DNA from: Microbacterium sp. Root61
GTDB lineage: Bacteria > Actinomycetota > Actinomycetes > Actinomycetales > Microbacteriaceae
Assembly: GCF_001427525.1 (NCBI RefSeq)
Contig: NZ_LMGU01000002.1
Location: 29,777-83,766 of the forward strand
DNA length: 53,990 nucleotides
Direction of reading: 5' to 3'
The translations under genes were made by a program, and so were the position numbers. The notes beneath the pieces were generated by a model, which did not search any database, was not told the DNA's origin, and worked only from the letters and a program-made list of their open reading frames with translations. This document shows positions 19,636 to 27,516 of this stretch, piece after piece (the stretch's first letter is position 1; every line of letters starts with the position of its first letter).

Positions 19636-20982
19636 ATGATGTTCACGAAGACGAAGCCCTGGCGTCGGATCGCCACCGCAGCGGTCGCCGCGGCCACTGT
19701 GGCCGCGATGGTGGGCTGCTCCGCACAGGCGGAAGAGCCGGCGGCAGACGGAGAGATCGGCGGCAAGATCACGGTGTGGACGTGGAATGCGCCGGGCGAG
19801 GGCCTGCGTGCCGCGATCCCCGCGTTCCAGGAGCTGCACCCCGGGGTCGAGATCGACGTCCAGGACGTGGGCAACCCGGCCATCTGGGAGAAGATCACCA
19901 CGGGCATGGCCGCAGGAGGCAGCGGGCTCGCCGACGTGCTCAACATCGGCATCGACTACATGGGCAACTACGCCGAGAAGTTCCCCGACCAGCTCGTGGA
20001 CCTGCGCGACTTCGGCGCGGACGAGCTCGCCGCCGAGTTCCCGGCCGGTTCGTGGAAGAGCGGATCGGGCGCCGACGGCCAGGTCTACGGCATCCCCTAC
20101 GAGGTCAACGCCGCCGGATTCTTCTTCCGCAAGGATCTGTTCGAGCAGGCCGGCCTCGACTACTCCTCGATCACGACCTGGGATGAGCTGCTCGACGCGG
20201 GCGTCATCCTCAAGGAGAAGACCGGAGCATCCCTGTTCACGATGGACAAGGCCGGCACCGTCGGAGACTCCGCAGGACTCTTCGAGCTGCTGATCAACCT
20301 CCAGGGCGCCTTCTACTTCAACGCCGACGGTGAGATCACCATGAACGGCGAGGAGGGCGTCCGTGCCCTCGAGATCATCAAGAAGGCGAACGACCTCGGC
20401 CTCGTCGAGGACGTTCCCGGAAGCTGGGACAACCTGCTGATCACCCTGCGCGGCGAGCGGAACGTCGCAACGGCGTCCTCGGGTGGATGGCTGAGCGGCG
20501 TCATCGAGAACGAGGCCCCCGACATGGCCGGCAAGTGGGACGTCAGCCCGCCCAAGGCGGTCACCGACGGCGGCCTCACCGGCGCCGTGAACGGCGGTAC
20601 CTACCTCTCCGTGCCGAGCTCGAGCAAGAACCAGGCCACGGCGTGGGCGTTCATCGACTTCGCGCTGGGCACGCTGGAAGGGCAGCAGCTCGTCTACGAC
20701 GGCGGCGGCATGTTCCCCGGGTTCGCTCCGATGCTCGAGTCTCCCGGCTTCGTCGCCCCCAACGAGTACTTCGGCGGCACCGAGGTGAACCAGATCTTCA
20801 TCGACGAGCTCAACCAGGACACGCCGGTCGTCAACTACACGAGCGACTATGCGCGGGCACTCAAGGCCTACGTCGACGCTCAGACGCGCGTGGTGCTCAA
20901 CGGTGCCGATCCGCAGACCGAGCTCGACAAGGCCGCGGAGCAGGTCGCGCAGCAGACCGGCCGGACGATCGCCGGGCAGTAG
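19636..20982 (+). CDS. Sugar ABC transporter substrate-binding lipoprotein (alpha-galactoside candidate)
   Basis: 448 residues. The signal peptide ends in lipobox MVGC with lipidated Cys28; the body shows the CUT1 binding-protein pattern (GGKITVWTWNAPGEG, LHPGVEIDVQDVG, GLADVLNIGIDYMGNYAEKF, VYGIPYEVNAAGFFFRKDLFEQAG, GGTYLSVPSSSKNQATAWAFIDFALG). AAAGGA lies seven bases before the ATG. It is the first gene of a run with two permeases and a GH36-like gene, so an alpha-galactoside such as raffinose or melibiose is the likely ligand. It is not closely similar to the binding protein at 9004. Confidence 0.9.
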   Translation: MMFTKTKPWRRIATAAVAAATVAAMVGCSAQAEEPAADGEIGGKITVWTWNAPGEGLRAAIPAFQELHPGVEIDVQDVGNPAIWEKITTGMAAGGSGLADVLNIGIDYMGNYAEKFPDQLVDLRDFGADELAAEFPAGSWKSGSGADGQVYGIPYEVNAAGFFFRKDLFEQAGLDYSSITTWDELLDAGVILKEKTGASLFTMDKAGTVGDSAGLFELLINLQGAFYFNADGEITMNGEEGVRALEIIKKANDLGLVEDVPGSWDNLLITLRGERNVATASSGGWLSGVIENEAPDMAGKWDVSPPKAVTDGGLTGAVNGGTYLSVPSSSKNQATAWAFIDFALGTLEGQQLVYDGGGMFPGFAPMLESPGFVAPNEYFGGTEVNQIFIDELNQDTPVVNYTSDYARALKAYVDAQTRVVLNGADPQTELDKAAEQVAQQTGRTIAGQ

Positions 20983-20992
20983 CAGTCGAACA

Positions 20993-21021
20993 GGGTGCGC
21001 CGGCCATCGGCCGGCGCACCC
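20993..21021 (+). terminator. Strong hairpin after the second binding-protein gene
   Basis: A perfect 13-bp stem GGGTGCGCCGGCC (20993-21005) with GGCCGGCGCACCC (21009-21021) and a 3-base loop, 11 bases past the stop, without a U-tract. It mirrors the hairpin at 10280-10307 in the other importer operon and probably stabilises or partly terminates the binding-protein transcript. Confidence 0.65.
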
Positions 21022-21037
21022 GTGCAAAGGCGATGCG

Positions 21038-21970
21038 ATGAACACCCTTCTAGCGACCCCGGCGCCGACGCGCCCCGAGAAGACCTCGGCGCCCCGGCGC
21101 CGCCGATCCTCGGCCGGATACCCGAGGATCACCCCCTATCTGTTTCTGCTGCCGACGATCGTGCTATTCGTCGGCTTCAAGATCTATCCGTACATCTCGG
21201 CGTTCTGGTTGAGCCTCACCAAGAACGTCGGTGGAGAGGTGGAGTTCGCCGGGTTGGCGAACTACATCCGGCTCCTGCAGGACCCGTTGTTCTACACGGC
21301 GCTCGGCAACACCGGCATCATCCTGCTCGTGCAGGTGCCGATCATGCTCGTCCTCGCCATCCTGCTCGCCGTCGCGTTCAACGCGGTGATCCTGAAGTGG
21401 CGTGCGTTCTGGCGCACGGCCTACTTCGTGCCGATCGTGATGGGCCTGGTCGCCTACGGCATCCTGTTCCGCGCCCTGCTGAGCACGAACGACGGGTTCG
21501 TGAACTACCTGATCGGTCTGGTCGGCATCGACCCGATCCCGTGGCTCGGCGACCCGATGTGGGCGAAGGTCTCCATCGTCATCGCGATGACCTGGCACTA
21601 CACCGGTCAGAATGCCATCATCTACCTCGCGCAGATGCAGTCCATCGGCGGCGAACTCTACGAGGCCGCGCATGTGGACGGAGCCAACGCCTTCCAGCGC
21701 TTCTGGCACGTCACGCTGCCGGGCCTCCGGCCGGCGATCGTGCTCACCGTCATCCTCTCGACCATCGGGACGCTGCAGCTCTTCGACGAGCCGTACGTGC
21801 TCACCAACGGCGGCCCGGACAACGCCACCCTCACCGTCGGCATGTACCTGTACCAGAACGGCTTCAAGTACTTCGACTTCGGGTATGCGTCGGCGATCGG
21901 CTATGCCCTGACCATCATCATCGGCGTCATCTCGCTCATCCAGCTGCGCCTGTTCAAGGAGAAGTCCTGA
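21038..21970 (+). CDS. Sugar ABC transporter permease (MalF-like)
   Basis: 310 residues from the ATG at 21038 (AAAGG upstream). Six membrane helices, starting ITPYLFLLPTIVLFVGFKIYPYISAF after a basic RRRRSS leader. The EAA docking loop is YEAAHVDGANAFQRFWHVTLP and the typical DEPYVLTNGGP motif follows. Its TGA overlaps the next ATG by one base. No ATPase gene accompanies this operon. Confidence 0.92.
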   Translation: MNTLLATPAPTRPEKTSAPRRRRSSAGYPRITPYLFLLPTIVLFVGFKIYPYISAFWLSLTKNVGGEVEFAGLANYIRLLQDPLFYTALGNTGIILLVQVPIMLVLAILLAVAFNAVILKWRAFWRTAYFVPIVMGLVAYGILFRALLSTNDGFVNYLIGLVGIDPIPWLGDPMWAKVSIVIAMTWHYTGQNAIIYLAQMQSIGGELYEAAHVDGANAFQRFWHVTLPGLRPAIVLTVILSTIGTLQLFDEPYVLTNGGPDNATLTVGMYLYQNGFKYFDFGYASAIGYALTIIIGVISLIQLRLFKEKS

Positions 21971-22815
21971 TGACGGATACCAACATCGTCGCGCCCCCGC
22001 GACGCGGGCGCTCCCTCGTCCTGACGACGGCCATCGCGGCCGGCGGCGTGCTGATGCTCCTGCCGTTCTACTGGCTGCTGATCGCCACGACGTACGACGC
22101 CAGCGAGATCTTCACGACGCCTCCGCATTTCCTGCCGGGCAACGCCTTCTTCGACAACTTCGTCGGGCTGTTCCGAGACACCCTGTTCGGCCGAGCGATG
22201 CTCAACTCGATCTTCGTGTCGGCGACGTACACGTTGTTCGGGCTCATCGTCTGCACGGCGGCGGGCTACGCGTTCGCCAAGTTCCGCTTCCGCGGCCAGG
22301 GAATCCTGTTCGGTGCGGTGCTGGTCACGCTGGCGCTGCCCTCGCAGGTGACGCTCGTGCCGCTGTTCCAGATCATGGTCACGCTGGGGTGGCTCGACAG
22401 CTATCAGGCGCTCATCCTGCCGAACCTCGCCCTGCCGTTCGGGATCTTCCTGATGCGGCAGACGATGTACGCGATCCCGGACGAGATGATCCAGGCCGCA
22501 CGCATCGACGGAGCGAACGAGTTCCGCGTCTTCGCGGGCATCGTGGTGCCGACGATCCGCCCCGCGATCGCGGCACTGGCGATCTTCCTGTTCCTCGCGC
22601 AGTGGAACGACTTCGTCTACCCGCTCGTGGTGCTGCGCACCCCGGAGTCCTACACGGTCCCCGTCGCGCTCGCCTCGCTGCAGGGCATCGGCACCACCGA
22701 CTACGGGCAGCTGCTGATGGGCACGATGCTCTCGATGCTGCCGGTGCTCATCCTCTTCCTCTTCCTCCAACGTCACTTCGTCGCGGGCATCCTGGCCGGC
22801 GCCGTGAAGCAGTAA
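21970..22815 (+). CDS. Sugar ABC transporter permease (MalG-like)
   Basis: 281 residues; the ATG at 21970 shares its A with the previous TGA. Six helices from TTAIAAGGVLMLLPFYWLLIA; EAA loop IQAARIDGANEFRVFAGIVVP; C-terminus HFVAGILAGAVKQ is the CUT1 signature. The partner of the permease at 21038. Nine bases separate its stop from the GTG of the GH36-like gene, so the operon continues. Confidence 0.92.
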   Translation: MTDTNIVAPPRRGRSLVLTTAIAAGGVLMLLPFYWLLIATTYDASEIFTTPPHFLPGNAFFDNFVGLFRDTLFGRAMLNSIFVSATYTLFGLIVCTAAGYAFAKFRFRGQGILFGAVLVTLALPSQVTLVPLFQIMVTLGWLDSYQALILPNLALPFGIFLMRQTMYAIPDEMIQAARIDGANEFRVFAGIVVPTIRPAIAALAIFLFLAQWNDFVYPLVVLRTPESYTVPVALASLQGIGTTDYGQLLMGTMLSMLPVLILFLFLQRHFVAGILAGAVKQ

Positions 22816-22823
22816 GGACCACC

Positions 22824-24557
22824 GTGCTACTTGAAGACCACCAGCTCCGCTCCATCCAGTGGACGGCCCTCACGCGCGGCATCTCCTTCGGGGTGGGCGG
22901 CGGATGCCTCGTCGAGAGCGTCGAGCGCTCCGGCGTCGTCGACATCGTCACGGTGAGCATCGTGCCCGGCGGCCAGATCGTGCTCGAGGCGCCGCTGGGC
23001 AACGCGGCCGCGTTCTGGCATCCCTGCTTCGACCCGGGCGATTCGCTGCCCGCCGACTGGAAGGGGCGACAGCGCTTCAGCGCCGTCCGCTCAGCGCCGC
23101 TGGGCGTGCTGTGCGACGCCGACGGCCAGACCCACTTCGCGTTCGCGTTCGACTGCGTGACGCAGGAGGGCGAGCTCGAATTCGGTGCATCGGAGGAGGC
23201 GAAGACCTTCGTGGTGCGCCTCGGGATCGGCGAGGGGCTTGCCACCGCCCGCACCACCGTGCGACTGGTCGTCGTGAACACGGAGCTCGCCTATGCCCGG
23301 GCGGTGCGCGAGCTCTCGGCGATCCTGCACGACGGGATCGCCGGGCGGGCCGTCTCCAGCATCGCCCTCGAACCGGTCTACTCCAGCTGGTATGCCTACT
23401 CGCAGCAGATCTCGCACGACGTCATCATGCGCAACGCCGCTGTCGCGCGCACCATCGGCTGCGCGTCGGTATTCCTCGATGACGGCTGGCAGAAGTTCGG
23501 CGACGGACGCTGGTATGCGGGATGCGGCGACTGGGTGCCGGATACGGCGAAGTTCCCCGATCTGCGCGGCACCGTGGCGGAGCTCGAGGCCGCGGGCCTG
23601 CGCACGGTGATGTGGGTCGCGCCGTTCCTGCTCGGCACGCAGAGCGAGGCGTATGCCGACCTCGCCCGCTTCGCGCACCACTACGTGGAGCACCTGCGCA
23701 CGTGGGTGCTGGACCCCCGCCACCCCGAGGTGCGCGCGCACCTGGTTGCCGTGTGCAGCCGCCTGATGCGGGACTACGCACTGGACGGGCTGAAGATCGA
23801 CTTCCTCAACGACGTCATGGTCTACGCCGGGACGCCCTCGACCGGCGACGTCGCCGATGTCGGCGACGCGATGACCCTCGTGCTCCGCGAGATCGCCGAG
23901 GCCGTCGACGCGGTGCGCCCCGGCTCGCTGATCGAGTTCCGGCAGCCGTACATCTCGCCGGCGGTCGCGCCGTTCGCGGATGTCATCCGCGCCAACGACT
24001 GCCCCGCGGATGCCGACCAGAACCGTCGCTCGACGATAAACCTGCGGCTGCTCGCGATGTCGCAGGTGGTGCACGCCGACCCCGTGATGTGGGACCCGAC
24101 CGCTCCTGTCGAGACGGTGTCGCGGCAGCTGCTGAACGTGTTCTTCTCGGTGCCGCAGATCTCGATGCCGTTGGATGTGCTGCCCGAGTCGCACCGCGCC
24201 CGTGCCGCGGAACTGCTTACCCAGTGGCGCTCGCTGCGGGACGTGCTGCTCGGGGGCGAGCTCAGCGTCGCCCTTCCCAGCGAGGGCTACCCGGTGGTCT
24301 CCGCCCGCCGTGGCTCTACGCTCGTGGTAGCCGCGTACCAGCCGCGTCAGCTCGAGCTCGACCTCGACGGGGTCAGCGAGCTTGTGATCCTCAACTCGAC
24401 GGCATCCATCGCCCTGCCGTTCGTCACGCTCGGTGCGTCCCGCGCCGGGTCCGCGAAGGGAGAGGGAGACGCCGTCGCGCGCGATGTCGAGCTCGGTGGA
24501 CGCGGATTCGTCGAGGTGTCCGCCTGGGGGATCACGCGCATCGCGCTGGACGGGTGA
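22824..24557 (+). CDS. GH36-like alpha-galactosidase (second type)
   Basis: 577 residues from the GTG at 22824, with AAGGA just upstream and the permease stop nine bases away. The clan GH-D barrel motifs are VYSSWYAYSQQIS, VFLDDGWQKFGDG, RTVMWVAPFLLG, nucleophile Asp326 in LKIDFLND, and acid/base Asp392 in IRANDCPAD. The N-terminal domain is shorter than in the 712-residue GH36 at 17394 and the two proteins are clearly different subgroups. No signal peptide, so it should act on imported sugar in the cytoplasm. Exact specificity (raffinose, melibiose or another alpha-galactoside) is not set by sequence. Confidence 0.88.
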   Translation: MLLEDHQLRSIQWTALTRGISFGVGGGCLVESVERSGVVDIVTVSIVPGGQIVLEAPLGNAAAFWHPCFDPGDSLPADWKGRQRFSAVRSAPLGVLCDADGQTHFAFAFDCVTQEGELEFGASEEAKTFVVRLGIGEGLATARTTVRLVVVNTELAYARAVRELSAILHDGIAGRAVSSIALEPVYSSWYAYSQQISHDVIMRNAAVARTIGCASVFLDDGWQKFGDGRWYAGCGDWVPDTAKFPDLRGTVAELEAAGLRTVMWVAPFLLGTQSEAYADLARFAHHYVEHLRTWVLDPRHPEVRAHLVAVCSRLMRDYALDGLKIDFLNDVMVYAGTPSTGDVADVGDAMTLVLREIAEAVDAVRPGSLIEFRQPYISPAVAPFADVIRANDCPADADQNRRSTINLRLLAMSQVVHADPVMWDPTAPVETVSRQLLNVFFSVPQISMPLDVLPESHRARAAELLTQWRSLRDVLLGGELSVALPSEGYPVVSARRGSTLVVAAYQPRQLELDLDGVSELVILNSTASIALPFVTLGASRAGSAKGEGDAVARDVELGGRGFVEVSAWGITRIALDG

Positions 24558-24561
24558 GCCT

Positions 24562-25317
24562 TCAGCTGGCCCCCGGCGCGGCCGGGTGTTCGGGTCGCTG
24601 CGCGAGATAGATCCACTCTCGACCGGGACGATCGGGGGCGTCGCGCACATCCGTCACGACGAATCCGCACGCGGTGAGCGCCGCTTCGATGCTCTCGCGC
24701 GACCGGAAGCGCAAGCGCGATGTCGACTCGAATCGCGCGCCGTCGGCGTGGAAGATCGTGGGCGACTCGAACTCGACGACGTCATCCTCGAACGACACGA
24801 CGTCGACCCACTCCTCGACGAGTCCGATCTCGCCGCAGTCCACGACCTGCCGGGTCGCGTCCTTCGTCCACTCCTCCCAGGCGCGCGCCTCGGGTCGGCG
24901 CGCCTCGAAGACGAGATGGCCGCCGGGTCGGAGGGCAGCGTGGATGGCCCGCAGCGTCGACGTCCAGGCGCCGTCGTCGACGAAGACCTGCGCGACGTTC
25001 GCCGTCATCGTCGCGACATCCGCTTGCATCGGGGGCAGCCCGGTCGCGTCACCATCGACCCAGCGGATGCGGTGTGCGCCGTGCTTCCTGCGCGCGACGT
25101 CGACGGATGCGCGGGCGGGGTCGATGCCCGTCACGTCCACTCCGCGGTCGGCGAGCAGGAGCGCGAAGGTTCCCGTGCCGCAGCCGACATCGACGACGCT
25201 GCGGGCACCGAGCTCGTCGATCACGATGGCGGCATATACGTCCAGATCGCTGCGATCGGAGTCGAGGAGGTCGTACACCGCTGCCAGACGAGGCTCTGCG
25301 AAGATCGGGTCGGCCAC
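24562..25317 (-). CDS. Class I SAM-dependent methyltransferase
   Basis: 251 residues from a GTG. The SAM-binding motif I is SVVDVGCGTGTFALLLADRG (about 40-59), the acidic end of strand beta-2 is VTGIDPARASVD, and motif II/III lies in QADVATMTANVAQVFVDDGAW and LRPGGHLVFEARRP. The Methyltransf_11/25 pattern makes a small-molecule substrate likely, but it is not identifiable. It converges on the GH36-like gene with four bases between stops, and lies 21 bp beyond the NUDIX stop on the same strand. Confidence 0.88.
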   Translation of the reverse strand: MADPIFAEPRLAAVYDLLDSDRSDLDVYAAIVIDELGARSVVDVGCGTGTFALLLADRGVDVTGIDPARASVDVARRKHGAHRIRWVDGDATGLPPMQADVATMTANVAQVFVDDGAWTSTLRAIHAALRPGGHLVFEARRPEARAWEEWTKDATRQVVDCGEIGLVEEWVDVVSFEDDVVEFESPTIFHADGARFESTSRLRFRSRESIEAALTACGFVVTDVRDAPDRPGREWIYLAQRPEHPAAPGAS

Positions 25318-25338
25318 GTCTCCACGCTACCTGGGCTA

Positions 25339-25737
25339 TCAGTCCCAGACGAGCGGGAGCAGGTGCTCGCGCGTCAGCGGCGCGAGGGGTAGAGCGGATG
25401 CCGCGGCCGGCGTCAGCCAGAGCAGTTCCTCGATCTCGGCTCCGCGCACCGGGACGAGGCCGGTGTCGTCGATCGCGAAGACCTCCGCGACGATGCTGTG
25501 GCCCGGCTCGTTGGCGGCCGCGGCGGTGAACCTGCCGAGCGGGCGCAGCTGCGCGACCGACACCGTGACGCCGATCTCCTCGGCGAGCTCCCGCACGAGG
25601 GCGGTCGCGGCATCCTCTCCCGGCTCGGGCTTGCCGCCCGGCTGCATGAACGCGTCGGTGCCGGCCTTGCGCACCAGCAGCACACGGTCCGCCGCATCCA
25701 CGATGAGCGCGGCCGAGACGTGGATGACGTGGGTCAC
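25339..25737 (-). CDS. NUDIX hydrolase
   Basis: 132 residues. The Nudix box GGKPEPGEDAATALVRELAEEIGV (written GxxxxxExxxxxxxREUxEExGU) spans about residues 34-57 and is intact, so it should hydrolyse a nucleoside-diphosphate-linked compound. The GTG at 25737 overlaps the FAD-oxidase stop by four bases (GTGA), so it is translationally coupled to that gene. Substrate unknown. Confidence 0.9.
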   Translation of the reverse strand: MTHVIHVSAALIVDAADRVLLVRKAGTDAFMQPGGKPEPGEDAATALVRELAEEIGVTVSVAQLRPLGRFTAAAANEPGHSIVAEVFAIDDTGLVPVRGAEIEELLWLTPAAASALPLAPLTREHLLPLVWD

Positions 25738-27101
25738 GGCGCGAAGACCTTGCCGGGGTTGAGCAGGCCGAGCGGGTCGAAGACCCGGGCGATGTCGCGC
25801 TGCAGCGTCCACTGATCGTCGCCGAGCTCGTCGGCCAGCCAGCGCCGCTTCAGCACGCCGATGCCGTGTTCGCCGGTCAGGGTGCCGCCGAGCGCGAGAG
25901 CGGCGCGGAACAGTGCATCCGCAGCATCCCAGATGTGCGGCGGAACGTCCGGTCCCTCGAAGACGAAGTTGGGGTGCAGATTGCCGTCGCCGGCATGCGC
26001 GACCGTGGGGATGACGATGCCGTACTCGCGCTCGATGCGCGCGATCTCGTCGAACATCGCGGGCAGCGCGCTGCGCGGGACGGCGACGTCTTCGATCAAC
26101 GTCATCCCGAGCGTCTCCATCGCGGGGTGCATCGACCGGCGGATCGACAGGAGGTGCTCGCCCTCGACCTCGTCCGCAGCCAGGGCGACGGCGCCGCCGG
26201 TCTCGTGCAGCACGGCGGCGATCGCCTTCGCCTCCGCAGCGGCGGCGGGACCGTCGGTCTGGATCGTGAGCTGTGCGGCTCCGGGCGTCGGCGGATCGAG
26301 CTCGAGAAGCGCGTGCACGGCCGCGAGGGACGCGGCATCCATCAGCTCCATGATCGCGGGCTGCGCACCGGAGGCGGTCACGGCGGCGGATGCCGCGGCC
26401 GCGGTCCGCACGTCGGCGAAGGTCGCCGCGATCGTGTGCACGGCGCCCGGCACGAGTCGACGCAGCTTCAGGGTCGCTCCGACGATGACGCCGAGGATGC
26501 CCTCGGAGCCGATCACGAGCGAGGTCAGATCGAGGCCGGTCACACCCTTGACGCTGCGGTGCCCCAGGTGCACGAGGCGGCCGTCGGCCAGGACCAGGTC
26601 CACACCGAGGACGGCGTCGCGCACGACTCCGTACTTCGCGCAGAGGAGGCCGCCGGCGCCGGTGGCGATGTTGCCGCCCACCGTGGCGATGGCGCGGCTC
26701 GCAGGGTCGGGCGCCCACCACACGCCGTGCTCGGCGAGGGCGTCGTTGAGATCGGCGTTGAGGATGCCCGGCTCCACGACGGCCAGCAGGTCGTCCGGAC
26801 GCACTTCGAGGATGCGGGCCATCCCGAGGGTCGACAGCACGATCTCGCCGCGCCCCGCGTTCGCGCCGCCGGCCAGCCCGGTGCCCGCGCCGCGGGTCAC
26901 GACCGGGGTGCGCGTCTCGGTGGCGATGCGCATCGTGGCCTGGACATCGGCGACGGATGCCGCGTGCACGATTGCGAGGGGGACACCGGCGGACGCGTGG
27001 CCGGACTTGTCGGCGCGGGCGTCCTCGAGCACGTCCGTGCGGGTGTCGACTCGATCGCCGAGGGCGTCGCGCAGACGCCGGACGACGCTCTCGTCGGTCA
27101 C
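25734..27101 (-). CDS. FAD-binding oxidase, GlcD/D-lactate dehydrogenase-like
   Basis: 455 residues from the GTG at 27101, which overlaps the previous stop (GTGA). The PCMH-type FAD domain has PVVTRGAGTGLAGGANA (about 72-88), WWAPDPAS and TVGGNIATGAGGL; the C-terminal FAD-oxidase_C domain has VAHAGDGNLHPNF, GTLTGEHGIGVLKR and ends LLNPGKVF. This family oxidises D-2-hydroxy acids such as glycolate or D-lactate. The substrate is not set by sequence. An upstream extension of the frame is ignored because it is GC-skewed and covers the DUF2568 gene. Confidence 0.9.
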   Translation of the reverse strand: MTDESVVRRLRDALGDRVDTRTDVLEDARADKSGHASAGVPLAIVHAASVADVQATMRIATETRTPVVTRGAGTGLAGGANAGRGEIVLSTLGMARILEVRPDDLLAVVEPGILNADLNDALAEHGVWWAPDPASRAIATVGGNIATGAGGLLCAKYGVVRDAVLGVDLVLADGRLVHLGHRSVKGVTGLDLTSLVIGSEGILGVIVGATLKLRRLVPGAVHTIAATFADVRTAAAASAAVTASGAQPAIMELMDAASLAAVHALLELDPPTPGAAQLTIQTDGPAAAAEAKAIAAVLHETGGAVALAADEVEGEHLLSIRRSMHPAMETLGMTLIEDVAVPRSALPAMFDEIARIEREYGIVIPTVAHAGDGNLHPNFVFEGPDVPPHIWDAADALFRAALALGGTLTGEHGIGVLKRRWLADELGDDQWTLQRDIARVFDPLGLLNPGKVFAP

Positions 27102-27493
27102 GTGAAGCGTCGGCGTCCGGCCAGCACGCCGACCGTGACGGCGATCACCGCGAAGCCGAGGCCGATCCAGGCCTGTCCCATGCTCCACCAGGCGATCGTC
27201 GCGGCGGCGTAGACGAGCAGCTCGACGACGGCACGCACGAACGGGTGCACGGCCAGCACAGCGCGGGGGGAGACGAACAGCGCCCACAGCAGGATCGCGA
27301 TCACCGGGGCGCCGATGCCGGCGACGATGTTCCAGGGCAGCGGCCAGGCCGAGAAGCCCCAGAAGGCGAGGGTCGCGAACGCGAACAGCTCGCACAGGAA
27401 GGCGAGGATGTCGATCGCCGACAGGGCCGGACGCGTGCCCGCGGGCTGTGGTTCGGCCGGGGGCGTGGGCGTCACGCGAGGAGTCTCCGACAT
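27098..27493 (-). CDS. DUF2568 (YrdB-like) membrane protein
   Basis: 131 residues: a Pro-rich cytoplasmic leader, then four membrane helices (DILAFLCELFAFATLAFWGF, IVAGIGAPVIAILLWALFV, VRAVVELLVYAAATIAWWSMG, WIGLGFAVIAVTVGVLAG). The LAFLxELxAxAxLAxWGF pattern marks DUF2568. No function is known for the family. It heads an overlapping run with the FAD oxidase and the NUDIX hydrolase. Confidence 0.8.
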   Translation of the reverse strand: MSETPRVTPTPPAEPQPAGTRPALSAIDILAFLCELFAFATLAFWGFSAWPLPWNIVAGIGAPVIAILLWALFVSPRAVLAVHPFVRAVVELLVYAAATIAWWSMGQAWIGLGFAVIAVTVGVLAGRRRFT

Positions 27494-27516
27494 GCCCTCC
27501 AGTCTACGCGCGGGGG

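Noticed and set aside
24574..24592. CCCGGC..GCCGGG hairpin as terminator of the GH36-like gene
   Set aside because: It lies inside the 3' coding end of the methyltransferase gene and lacks a T run; may be chance in GC-rich DNA.
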